Shown here: in pieces, positions 27,280-35,934 of the stretch
How the letters are laid out: each line of letters starts with the position of its first letter
Position numbering within the stretch: position 1 is the first letter of the stretch
Assembly (NCBI GenBank): GCA_964455525.1
Contig: CAYVWR010000002.1
Span: 62,001-126,000, forward strand
DNA length: 64,000 nucleotides
From: JAFDZV01 sp964455525
GTDB lineage: Bacteria > Bacteroidota > Ignavibacteria > OLB7
Reading direction: 5' to 3'
The notes under the pieces: model-generated
What the model was told of the DNA's origin: nothing
Databases searched by the model: none
What the model saw: the letters and a program-made list of their open reading frames with translations, nothing else
Program-made: the position numbers and the translations under genes

Positions 27280-27743
27280 GGCATATCACAATCTGTTGGT
27301 AGGTTCGCACAATATCACACATGCTTCGATGGCATCGTGTCGTGATCGTATAGGTGTAGCTGTGACTTCCTGGCACTAGAAACCTGGATGCATCCATGAG
27401 GTCGGGATGCTGGGCGTTGTTTTGTGCTGCTCGCTGTGTTTCTATTTTTTGAAAGGATATATCCGACACTCTACATAATGATGAGGAAGTATCGGCGGTG
27501 GCGCCCCAAGCGTGGCATCACCGCCGATATCATGATGTCAACAATCCCGTGATCCCCCTATCCGTGCGATGTTGTACGGTTGATTACTGCCTGTCCCGGT
27601 TATAATTCAATGTGCCGGCGTTTATGTCGGCATCCATACATGTATTTCACTTTGCCGACATCACGGCATGGCCGCACTGTGGCTATAACCGCCATCTGTG
27701 GCATGACGGGGTGGAGGTAATGGTAGGAATATGGGTATGGCAT

Positions 27744-27762
27744 AATGGTCCTCTACACCATT
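27744..27762 (+). promoter_or_regulatory. Conserved inverted repeat before type B gene 2
   Basis: AATGGTCCTCTACACCATT: 6-base arms around CCTCTAC, 20 bases before the ATG, inside a roughly 60-base stretch almost identical to the one before paralogue 4. It may be an operator or a 5' leader hairpin that covers the start region. Confidence 0.45.
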
Positions 27763-27782
27763 CATTTATCCAAAGGAATATC

Positions 27783-29690
27783 ATGCAGACATGCTTAAAA
27801 GGCATTGCCAGCAGCATGCTTGCTCTGATCGGCGCAGGACTGCTCCTGGCCGGATTCGGTGCAAGCGAGGTTCGAGCAGCGGATGACCCGGAGCCTAACC
27901 GCTTCGAGTATACCTATGGCGGAGGTTGCCAGGAGCTTGGGCGCGGCGGCGTTCAGGCGGTGCTGGAGGGAGGTTTCATCGCCGTGGGGGAAACACGAAG
28001 CAATGCTGATGATTGCAGCAAGGTCGATATCTATGTGGTTCGCACGTTTGATAACGGCCGGCTGCTGTGGTCGAAGTCGTATGACATTGGGGGCGGTGAT
28101 TATGCCTTGAGTGTGCGCGAGGTGCTGTGCGATCCGGCCGGTAAGGGCGGATTTATCATTACCGGATATACCGAGAACACCCGTTCGGAGTGTGGCACAG
28201 ATCGCGATCTGTTCCTGCTGCGCATTGATCGTTGCGGCGAGGTGGTATGGGCACGTACGTACGGTACAAAAGGTGCGGCAGAGATCGGCTGGGATGTTGT
28301 GGAAGCGTGTACCCCCGGCGAAAAAAAGGTCGGTACCAGCTACGGCGATTTTATCGCAGCAGGGTATACTACACGCACCAAATCAGGCTCTGGCCGGGAT
28401 GGTTATCTGGTGCGTGCACGCTGGGACGATGGTTCGCTGATCTGGGATGCTACCTACGATGGCCCCAACCAGAAGGATGATTATTTCCGTGCGGTTGATG
28501 AGACATGGTATGGCAATCAGGATAAGACCGGTGATATCATTGCCGCAGGCGCATCGAGCAGCTACGATGCGGGGGGCTACGATGCGTGGATCGTCCGTGT
28601 CGATGGCAATAGCGGGCGCTTTACCGGTGGTAATCATGCCGCTGTTGCCTATGGCAAGGATGGATTCGAGGAGCTGCATTCGATTCAGGAGCTGAAGTAT
28701 AGCGCACATCGCTCCGATATCGTTGCCGCCGGAACCACTACAAGCATCTCCGGCGGACGCGATGTCTATGTGCTGGAGACCACCGCGTATCCATGCAAGA
28801 TTGTCAGAGATATGGCCTTTGGCGATTTCGGTAAGAGAGCAGACGAGGCCAACTGGATTCGTGAGGTCACCTTCGATTCGGAGGAAGCCCGGAAGGGACA
28901 ATTGGTCCTCACCGGTTATATGAACCCTTATGAGGAGAAAGGGCATGGAAAGGATGATGCGTTCCTCCATACGCTCTGGGCAGGGTCGCTTGAGCCTGTT
29001 ACCGGAACGATCATGCTCTATGGCGGCGAAGGAGTTGATTGGGGCTGGTCGGTTGCTCCTACATGGTCGGAGGCGCTGAAGAAGCATCGGCCCGACTGCG
29101 TAAGCCGGGGATATATCGTGGCTGGCTTCACCAACAGCTTTGGCGGTGGTCCCAACCAGCTCTATCTCATCCGTACCGATGAGAATCTTCGCAGTCACTG
29201 CGAAGAACGCGAATATGAGGCCGAGCATATATTCGGTCTCTATAAGCCGCAGTGCAAGGAGATGGAAGTCGGGAAGTTCGGAGACCATTGTGGCGCCCAT
29301 GTGCAATGGGAATGCCAGCGCTGGGAAGAAAAAAGATGTCTGGATCGTGAGGAAGCCTGCGATATCGAGCGCTGTGAATGCTCGCCGTTCAAGCCGAATG
29401 TGCCAGGTTCCGGCCAGACCGGTCAGGGAGTGCTCTCGATAAGCTCCTATCCAAATCCGGTAAAGGGGGGGGGCAGCCTGACGCTGGAGTATACGCTCGC
29501 CGATGAGGCACGTGTGAACGTGACGGTGAGCGATATCAACGGCCGTATGATCTATATGACATCGGTTGCGGCCAGCAGCGGTGCCGGAACGTTGAGCGTT
29601 GGCACCGAAGGCTGGGGCAGCGGAAGCTATATGGTGAGCATTGCGGCAAACGGCCGTATCGCGAGCACCCGCGTTGTTGTAACAGAATAG
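27783..29690 (+). CDS. Secreted beta-propeller-like T9SS cargo, paralogue 2 (type B)
   Basis: A 635-residue protein beginning MQTCLKGIASSMLALIGAGL; AAGGA precedes the ATG at 27783. The signal peptide ends near VRA-A (about 30). Propeller-like repeats include GGFIAVGETRSNADDCSKVD and VWARTYGTKGAAEIGWDVVE. The Cys-rich region (about 480-540, ending CDIERCECSP) and a T9SS tail (SISSYPNPVKGGGSLTLEYT ... STRVVVTE) close the protein. It lacks the 'PPAGxG' loop of types 1 and 3 and instead has NPYEEKGHGKDDAF. Function unknown; it is exported and probably surface-anchored. Closest to paralogue 4, including its upstream DNA. Confidence 0.8.
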   Translation: MQTCLKGIASSMLALIGAGLLLAGFGASEVRAADDPEPNRFEYTYGGGCQELGRGGVQAVLEGGFIAVGETRSNADDCSKVDIYVVRTFDNGRLLWSKSYDIGGGDYALSVREVLCDPAGKGGFIITGYTENTRSECGTDRDLFLLRIDRCGEVVWARTYGTKGAAEIGWDVVEACTPGEKKVGTSYGDFIAAGYTTRTKSGSGRDGYLVRARWDDGSLIWDATYDGPNQKDDYFRAVDETWYGNQDKTGDIIAAGASSSYDAGGYDAWIVRVDGNSGRFTGGNHAAVAYGKDGFEELHSIQELKYSAHRSDIVAAGTTTSISGGRDVYVLETTAYPCKIVRDMAFGDFGKRADEANWIREVTFDSEEARKGQLVLTGYMNPYEEKGHGKDDAFLHTLWAGSLEPVTGTIMLYGGEGVDWGWSVAPTWSEALKKHRPDCVSRGYIVAGFTNSFGGGPNQLYLIRTDENLRSHCEEREYEAEHIFGLYKPQCKEMEVGKFGDHCGAHVQWECQRWEEKRCLDREEACDIERCECSPFKPNVPGSGQTGQGVLSISSYPNPVKGGGSLTLEYTLADEARVNVTVSDINGRMIYMTSVAASSGAGTLSVGTEGWGSGSYMVSIAANGRIASTRVVVTE

Positions 29691-29794
29691 CCTGTTGGTG
29701 CTTCGGAGAACCCTATCGGGCTTGGTGACCCGATTGGGCCGGATGAGAAGCTTATACGGCGTGAAGTTCTTTACGCCATAACGATGATAGCCGA

Positions 29795-29829
29795 GCCGTC
29801 CCCGGGAATTCCCAGGGGCGGCTTTTTTT
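29795..29829 (+). terminator. Rho-independent terminator of propeller gene 2
   Basis: GCCGTCCCC stem, loop, GGGGCGGC stem, then TTTTTTT. About 105 bases after the stop. Confidence 0.85.
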
Positions 29830-30602
29830 GTGGCACCGAACAAGAATAGCCGGATGGTCTGATGATTATCCGTAGGGAAAATGCCCCATATCCAGAAATT
29901 TCTCCCGATATCGATTTGTACTCGATGCTACCACTGCCAGAATAATCGCTCATATAGCAGAAAAAAAATAGCTTTCGCTTATTTATAAGATTTTTTTGTG
30001 CCAAGCTGGATGGGGTACCCAAAGGGGGTACACAAAGATGTACTTACCATGATAGAGATTTTATTGCCATGTTATGCAGTAAGAATATTGCTCGGTTATA
30101 ATGGGCTTTTCGTGGTGCGGTCGCATGGGCGAAATGCCTTGATTTCCGCTGCTGTAGATGCTGCAATTGTAAATGCATTGATGATGGCTCCGTCAGCATC
30201 GTTGCTGCGTTGTTGCCTCTGCTGGTAGAATACCTCATAGTGGCGCAGACTTCATGGGCCGTTATCATAGTGCCCGTTCATAACGAATGCAGATATTCCA
30301 TTCACCTGAATTCTGCGGTGAAATCACTCAATGAAAACCGGAGAATATCGCATTCTCATCACACAAATTCTGTTGCGAAATGGCGAAAAAGAATTGTTGT
30401 GGGATATGAGTGCGTTGGGTGATTCCATACCCCATCCATTCACCGACTGATCTTGCTCATGGCTCTCAATGGGATTTTTCCCAGGCATGCTCTGCTAATG
30501 GATTTTTGCCGGAGAAAAGGCTTTTGAAAGGGTTCTGATAATAATGCGGCAACCCGCATCAGGCCGTAGCCGTACGTAAGCTCAGTCACTAAAAGGCATG
30601 AA
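29830..30602. other. Leader region of propeller gene 3
   Basis: About 770 bases, A+T-rich, with GTACA element copy 3 at 30028-30047 and no supported gene. Short open frames exist but have no conserved counterpart in the leaders of the other paralogues. Confidence 0.45.
30028..30047 (+). repeat. GTACA element, copy 3
   Basis: Identical 20 bases, preceded by GGGGTACCCAAAGGGGGTA, which strengthens the upstream TACCC / GGGTA inverted repeat. About 555 bases before propeller gene 3. Confidence 0.8.
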
Positions 30603-32471
30603 ATGTACACAACCTTGAAAAAAATGACCTCAAGCCTGCTTTCCCTGGCGGGGGCGGGAGTCCTTGTGGCAGGGTTTGGCACGCATGACGCACTCGCACA
30701 GCGTTTCGAGTATACCTATGGCGGTCCCAAATGTGTCGAGGCTGGTCGTGGCGGTGTTCAGCCGGTAAGCGAGGGAGGATATATCGCCGTCGGTGAAACG
30801 TTCAGCAGGCAGGATGGAAGCTGTGGCGATGCCGATATCTATGTGCTGAGAACGCAGTCCGATGGATCGCTGGCATGGTCCAGATCATACAATCTCGGAG
30901 GGAACGATTACGGGACCAGCATACGCGAGGTACGGTGCGATCCCGAAGGACGTGGTGGTTTTATCATCACCGGCTATACCGATCGGGGCAGTGAGGAGTG
31001 CGGTTCCTGGTCCGATCTCATCCTGCTGCGCATTGATCGTTGTGGCGAAGTGATCTGGTCGAATACCTACGGCAATCCCGATAGCGAAGATGCGGGCTGG
31101 GATGTCGTAGAGGCCTGTACGCAGGGAACGGCGGACGCTGGAACCAGCCAGGGGGATTTTATCGCCGCTGGTTATTCCTGGTCCGGCAATGGTCGTAATG
31201 GCTATCTGATCCGTGTCAACTGGGCAAATGGCGGGTTGATCTGGGATATGACCTACGATGGGCCGCAAGGCGCAGATGATTATTTCTATGGTCTGGATGA
31301 GACGCGCTTCAATAATCCGGGATCGACGGGGGATATCGTGGCTGCTGGTGGAACGGACAGTTATAGTGGTACCACCGATGCCTGGATCGTTCGTGTCGAT
31401 GGCAACAATGGCGGATTCAACGCTCCTCTACATGGATCGGCTGCCTATAACGGCGGCGACTTTGAAGAATTCCGTTCGATCCAGGAATTGAAGATGGGCG
31501 CGTATGCAGGATATCTGGTGGCAGTTGGCAGCACCAGGAGTCTGACAGGCGGGCTGGATGTCTATGCAGTGCAGACAAGGCCTCATCCGTGCGTGCGTAT
31601 CAGCGAGGTCGTTTTTGGAACGTTTGGCGATCTGCCCGACGAAGGTTACTGGATTCGCGAAACGCCCTGGGGCGATCTGATCGTGACCGGCTATATGGTC
31701 CCTCCTGCGGGGGCCGGGCATGGTGCCGAAGATCTGTTCTTGGCCAAGCTCCCAATTCCAATCATGCCGGGCGGGCCGGTAATGCTGTATGGCGGCCGGC
31801 AGACCGATTGGGGCTGGTCGGTTTCCCCGGTGTCTGCCAAGCCTAATCCCGAGTGCCTGACCGATGGATATATCGTCGCTGGTTTTACCAACAGCCCCAA
31901 TCTGGTAAATGCAGGCGATCCCAATCAGCTCTATCTGATCAAAACCGATCGGGATCTTTCTGATAAGTGCACAAACCGGGAGTACGATGTGTTCTGGGAG
32001 CAACCCCATTATGAAGTGCATTGCGAGTTCCCACAATATCATCCCATGGGATGGTGGTGCGGCACTGGAATAGAATCTACGTGCCAGTACTGGCAAAGGA
32101 TGATCTGCCTGGATCAGGATCTGCCGGACCACTGCCGTATCGAGCGTTGCGAGTGCTCCCCGGATTGGGCCAAGCCGAATGTGCCGTCGCCTGGTGAGAT
32201 CGGTCAGGGAGGGATCTCGATCAGCTCCTATCCAAATCCGGTAAGGGCGGGTGGCAGCGTGACGCTGGAGTATACGCTTGCTGCCGATGCGCTTGTGAAC
32301 GTGACGGTGAGCGATATGAGCGGCCGTATGATCTATGCGAAGTCGGTTGCAGCCGGTAGCGGTGTAGGGACGCTGAGCGTTGGCACCGAAGGCTGGAGCA
32401 GCGGCAATTACACGGTGAGCATCGCCGCAAATGGCCGTATCGCGAGCACCCGTGTAGTTGTGACGGAGTAA
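30603..32471 (+). CDS. Secreted beta-propeller-like T9SS cargo, paralogue 3 (type A)
   Basis: A 622-residue protein from ATG 30603 (MYTTLKKMTSSLLSLAGAGV), signal peptide ending near ALA-Q (about 33). The mature protein starts QRFEYTYGGPKC as in paralogue 1 and keeps the same blade pattern (GGYIAVGETFSRQDGSCGDA, YVLRTQSDGSLAWSRSYNLG, GYLIRVNWANGGLIWDMTYD). The Cys-rich region contains CQYWQRMICLDQDLPDHCRI. The T9SS tail (SISSYPNPVRAGGSVTLEYT) is closer to those of paralogues 2 and 4 than to paralogue 1, a sign of gene conversion at the 3' end. Confidence 0.8.
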   Translation: MYTTLKKMTSSLLSLAGAGVLVAGFGTHDALAQRFEYTYGGPKCVEAGRGGVQPVSEGGYIAVGETFSRQDGSCGDADIYVLRTQSDGSLAWSRSYNLGGNDYGTSIREVRCDPEGRGGFIITGYTDRGSEECGSWSDLILLRIDRCGEVIWSNTYGNPDSEDAGWDVVEACTQGTADAGTSQGDFIAAGYSWSGNGRNGYLIRVNWANGGLIWDMTYDGPQGADDYFYGLDETRFNNPGSTGDIVAAGGTDSYSGTTDAWIVRVDGNNGGFNAPLHGSAAYNGGDFEEFRSIQELKMGAYAGYLVAVGSTRSLTGGLDVYAVQTRPHPCVRISEVVFGTFGDLPDEGYWIRETPWGDLIVTGYMVPPAGAGHGAEDLFLAKLPIPIMPGGPVMLYGGRQTDWGWSVSPVSAKPNPECLTDGYIVAGFTNSPNLVNAGDPNQLYLIKTDRDLSDKCTNREYDVFWEQPHYEVHCEFPQYHPMGWWCGTGIESTCQYWQRMICLDQDLPDHCRIERCECSPDWAKPNVPSPGEIGQGGISISSYPNPVRAGGSVTLEYTLAADALVNVTVSDMSGRMIYAKSVAAGSGVGTLSVGTEGWSSGNYTVSIAANGRIASTRVVVTE

Positions 32472-32517
32472 ACACGAGGCCATTCAGGAGTTCGATCGGA
32501 TACGATCGGATGATAAA

Positions 32518-32552
32518 GCCGTCCCTGGCATTATTCAGGGGCGGCTTTTTTT
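32518..32552 (+). terminator. Rho-independent terminator of propeller gene 3
   Basis: GCCGTCCCTG stem, GCATTATT loop, CAGGGGCGGC stem, then TTTTTTT; very like the terminator of gene 2. The rest of 32553-33122 holds GTACA copy 4 and no gene. Confidence 0.85.
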
Positions 32553-32691
32553 GTCGGGAAGGAGGATTACATGAGCCGCGGACTTGTTTGTTCTATATAT
32601 CCGCCAGACATCACCCTATGCAAGCCACCATCATTCATGGTTAAAGAGAGTAATGTGCAACGGTGCCGGGCGGTTTGGGATACCCGAAGGG

Positions 32692-32711
32692 GTACACAAA
32701 GATGTACTTAC
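32692..32711 (+). repeat. GTACA element, copy 4
   Basis: Identical 20 bases, preceded by TACCCGAAGGGGTA. About 410 bases before propeller gene 4. Confidence 0.8.
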
Positions 32712-33083
32712 CTGATAGGGTGCTTTTGTTTCATATTATGGAATAAGACTTCTATTCCCGTGATAGCGGGTTTTTACGCGAACCAATGCTGCCTGGACAT
32801 GCCGGGCATATCATCATCGCGCTCTGCGGTGTGCGTACGGATCTGATGCCGATCGTATTCATATTCGTAGATATTTGTCTGGCGCTCGACGATGCTATCA
32901 ATAATGAATGATCGTCGTCGCCTGCTGTTATCGTAATTCCCTCTACTGAACAGAACAACACTAAACGCCAGATTCCGTGTTCATATCCCACTCGGCCGAT
33001 ATAACGGCATAGCCGCGCTTTTCTTCAATAACTCGGTTACGGTATGTCGAGACGGCACAATGGATACGATATGGGCATGGCAT

Positions 33084-33102
33084 AATGGTCCTCTACACCA
33101 TT
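33084..33102 (+). promoter_or_regulatory. Conserved inverted repeat before type B gene 4
   Basis: AATGGTCCTCTACACCATT, identical to the copy before gene 2 and at the same distance (20 bases) from the ATG. Confidence 0.45.
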
Positions 33103-33122
33103 CATTTATTCAAAGGAATGCC

Positions 33123-35036
33123 ATGCAGACATGCTTGAAACGCATTGCTAGCGGCATGCTCTCTCTGATCGGCGCAGGAATACTCCTGGCCGGATTCAGC
33201 ACAAGCGAGGCCAGAGCACAGGACCCACCCTATTACTTCAATTTTTTGTACGGCGGATCTTGCCATGATCTGGGCCGTGGCGGAGTGCAGCCGGTTACCG
33301 AAGGAGGGTATATCGCCGTAGGCGAAACTCGGAGCACTACGGCCGCGTGTAGCGAGGCCGATATCTATGTGGTCCGTACCTACGATAACGGACATTTGTT
33401 ATGGTCGAAATCGTATAACCTCGGCGGAAACGATTATGCGCTGAGCGTGCGAGAGGTGGTATGCGATCCCTCCGGCCAGGGCGGATTTATCGTTACCGGG
33501 TATACCGAGAACCTCCATTCGGATTGCGGTTATCAGCGCGACCTGTTTCTGCTGCGCATCGACCGTTGCGGTGAAGTGATCTGGTCAAATACCTACGGCA
33601 CGTCGGGCTGGGCGGAGATCGGCTGGGATGTGGTGGAAGCCTGTACCAATGGCAACCCATCCTATGGCACAAGCCAGGGCGATTTCATCGCTGCCGGATA
33701 TACCAACCGGACGAAGTCGGGATATGGTCGCGATGGCTACCTGGTTCGCGCTCGCTGGTCCGATGGCGCGTTGATCTGGGATGCTACCTACGATGGCCCG
33801 AACCAGAAGGACGATTATTTCCGTGCAGTGGATGAGACATGGTATGGCAACACGGGGACAACCGGTGATATCATCGCCGCGGGCGGATCGAACAGCTACA
33901 GCTCCGGCACATTCGATGCATGGATGATCCGTGTTGATGGCAACACCGGTCATTTTACCGGCACCAATCACTCAGCTGTAACCTATGGAGGAAGCGGTTT
34001 CGAGGAGCTGCATTCGATTCAGGAGCTGAAGCACAGCGTCCAGCGTTCCGATATCGTTGCCGCAGGAACCAGCACAACCCTTACCGGTGGCCGCGACGTG
34101 TATGTATTGCAGACCCGGTCGGGCCTCTGTAGCTTGGTCAATGATGTTGTCTTCGGCGATCTTGATTATCGTGCCGATGAGGCAAACTGGATTCGCGAGG
34201 TTACCTTCAATACGGCGCAGGCCGATCAGGGACAGGTGGTCATCACCGGGTATATGACCCCTCGTGCCGGCGAAGGGCATGGCGCGAGCGATGTGTTCCT
34301 TCAGACGCTTCAGGCCGGATCGCTCACTCCCAGCGCTTCAACTGCCGTGATGCTCTACGGCGGCGATGGGGCCGATTGGGGCTGGTCGGTGTCGCCGATC
34401 TGGTCGCCCTTCCTGGCTGAGCGCCGTCCTCACTGCCTGAGCCTTGGATATATCGTTGCCGGATGGAACAGCAGTCCCTCCATGATAGGGAGCGATCCTC
34501 AGCAGCTTTATCTGATCGGTACCGACGAGAATCTGCGCGATGGGTGTACGAACCTGGAGTATCAGGTCGATTACAAAGATGTGGACTTCAAAAGAGATTG
34601 CAGTTACGCCCATGTCAGCACTATCTGGGAGTACTGCCCGGCACATCCGGAGATGCAGTGCCAGTACTGGGAGGATCGGTTCTGCCTGGACCGTGAGGAG
34701 ACCTGCGATATCGAACGCTGCGAGTGCTCGCCTGCCAAGCGCAGCGTGCCGATTCCTGGCGAGATCGGCCAGGGAGCGCTCTCGCTCAGCTCCTATCCAA
34801 ATCCGGTAAAGGGCGGCAGCAGCCTGACGCTGGAGTATACGCTTGCTGCCGATGCGCTTGTGAACGTGACGGCGAGCGATATGAGCGGCCGTATCATCTA
34901 CATGACATCGGTTCCGGCCAGCAGCGGTACCGGAACGTTGAGCGTTGGCACCGAAGGCTGGGGCAGCGGAAGCTACATGGTGAGCATTGCGGCGAATGGC
35001 CGTATCGCGAGCACCCGTGTGGTTGTGACGGAATAA
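33123..35036 (+). CDS. Secreted beta-propeller-like T9SS cargo, paralogue 4 (type B)
   Basis: A 637-residue protein from ATG 33123 (MQTCLKRIASGMLSLIGAGI), signal peptide ending near ARA-Q (about 31). Very similar to paralogue 2 along its length: GGYIAVGETRSTTAACSEAD, GGNDYALSVREVVCDPSGQG, YDGPNQKDDYFRAVDETWYG. The Cys-rich part ends CDIERCECSPAKRSV and the T9SS tail runs from LSSYPNPVKGGSSLTLEYTL to STRVVVTE. The last in the tandem series. As for the others, extracellular; partner and ligand unknown. Confidence 0.8.
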   Translation: MQTCLKRIASGMLSLIGAGILLAGFSTSEARAQDPPYYFNFLYGGSCHDLGRGGVQPVTEGGYIAVGETRSTTAACSEADIYVVRTYDNGHLLWSKSYNLGGNDYALSVREVVCDPSGQGGFIVTGYTENLHSDCGYQRDLFLLRIDRCGEVIWSNTYGTSGWAEIGWDVVEACTNGNPSYGTSQGDFIAAGYTNRTKSGYGRDGYLVRARWSDGALIWDATYDGPNQKDDYFRAVDETWYGNTGTTGDIIAAGGSNSYSSGTFDAWMIRVDGNTGHFTGTNHSAVTYGGSGFEELHSIQELKHSVQRSDIVAAGTSTTLTGGRDVYVLQTRSGLCSLVNDVVFGDLDYRADEANWIREVTFNTAQADQGQVVITGYMTPRAGEGHGASDVFLQTLQAGSLTPSASTAVMLYGGDGADWGWSVSPIWSPFLAERRPHCLSLGYIVAGWNSSPSMIGSDPQQLYLIGTDENLRDGCTNLEYQVDYKDVDFKRDCSYAHVSTIWEYCPAHPEMQCQYWEDRFCLDREETCDIERCECSPAKRSVPIPGEIGQGALSLSSYPNPVKGGSSLTLEYTLAADALVNVTASDMSGRIIYMTSVPASSGTGTLSVGTEGWGSGSYMVSIAANGRIASTRVVVTE

Positions 35037-35093
35037 AAGGGGGGAGCGGAAACGTGCTGTGGGTTGAGATGCCCACAGTGAGTGCATAAAGCA

Positions 35094-35123
35094 AGCCGCC
35101 TCCGGCAGCACCCGGAGGCGGCT
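35094..35123 (+). terminator. Stem-loop after propeller gene 4
   Basis: AGCCGCCTCCGG / CCGGAGGCGGCT around a short loop, 57 bases after the stop; followed by ATTCTATG. Confidence 0.65.
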
Positions 35124-35264
35124 ATTCTATGTTGTGTGTTGTCGGCGGATGCCGGTAATCTGAGGCAGGATCGCAGGTGCAGAGTGTAGAGGCTTGCAGT
35201 TGTTTGCAATAGCTGAGGCGCGGCAAGCCGGGGCAGGTTTCTTGGCAAGGTGCAGCGGTTCCGA

Positions 35265-35314
35265 GCGCACAGATACACCGTCTCGGAATATCCGGGGACG
35301 GTGTATCTGTGCGC
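35265..35314. repeat. Long perfect inverted repeat
   Basis: 18-base arms GCGCACAGATACACCGTC / GACGGTGTATCTGTGCGC, perfectly complementary, with an inner CGGA / TCCG pairing that prolongs the stem. It is not beside a gene end (230 bases after propeller gene 4) and has no T-run. It could be a structured RNA, a recombination site or the remains of a mobile element. Confidence 0.6.
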
Positions 35315-35429
35315 TTATGCTTGTTATGCCCACTCTTCGGGGAAACCGGCCAGGGCATTGCCATGGTGCCGGGAGCACTCCCGGTTGGCACTATGATGAA
35401 CATCCCTGCTCCTGCTGCCGTTTCTTCTG

Positions 35430-35750
35430 CTAGGAAAGGGGAACCGAGCCAAGACCCACCATAATGAAAACCACCAGAAGCACGGTTACTGCGATCACCA
35501 CGGCAACAGCGGTGACGCTGGCTTCGGAGTTGGACTGACCGTTTCTGATGTTGGCGATTGAGTTGCTGGTATTCCTACGGTATCTATAGTCCATCGATAA
35601 ACCATGAAGTTGGGAGGGGGCAAGGGTGCCCACCATACTGTCTATGAAGCAGCGGGATGCTTCCGGACAGGACCTGTTGTATGCCGGGCCAAGATACCGC
35701 GCATTATTCCTGCTGCAATCGGTGCAACCTGTAAAAGCTGATAACACCAC
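35430..35750 (-). CDS. Possible small membrane protein
   Basis: A 106-codon frame from a GTG, or a shorter one from an inner ATG at 35636 or 35594. Its only clear feature is a C-terminal hydrophobic helix (about 77-105, SVTAVAVVIAVTVLLVVFIM) ending in LGSVPLS, after a Cys- and Asn-rich stretch. No ribosome binding site and no family are evident. It may be a single-pass membrane peptide or chance. The remainder of the 35037-35934 gap contains only the two stem-loops listed here. Confidence 0.3.
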   Translation of the reverse strand: MVLSAFTGCTDCSRNNARYLGPAYNRSCPEASRCFIDSMVGTLAPSQLHGLSMDYRYRRNTSNSIANIRNGQSNSEASVTAVAVVIAVTVLLVVFIMVGLGSVPLS

Positions 35751-35934
35751 ATTGTGGTGGGGTAGTGGTTGCCTGTGTGTTTTTTAACAGGTATGTCCGT
35801 TTGTTTCGTCCCCCTTCATATGGCCCGGAATGGGCGATTTGTCGGCTCAGGCCATAACACAAACGGCCGGTGGCATCTCCTATGGTGCCACCGGCCGTAC
35901 ATGCATCAATATGTTCCAGCAGGATGCCCGGCGG

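Noticed and set aside
24538..32711. GTACA elements as a CRISPR array or integron attC sites
   Set aside because: The copies are about 2.7 kb apart with whole genes between them, there are no cas or integrase genes, and the core lacks the attC R'/R'' layout.
35194..35433. Small plus-strand frame across the 35265-35314 inverted repeat
   Set aside because: It reads through the hairpin with Cys/Arg-rich low-complexity sequence and no start signal.
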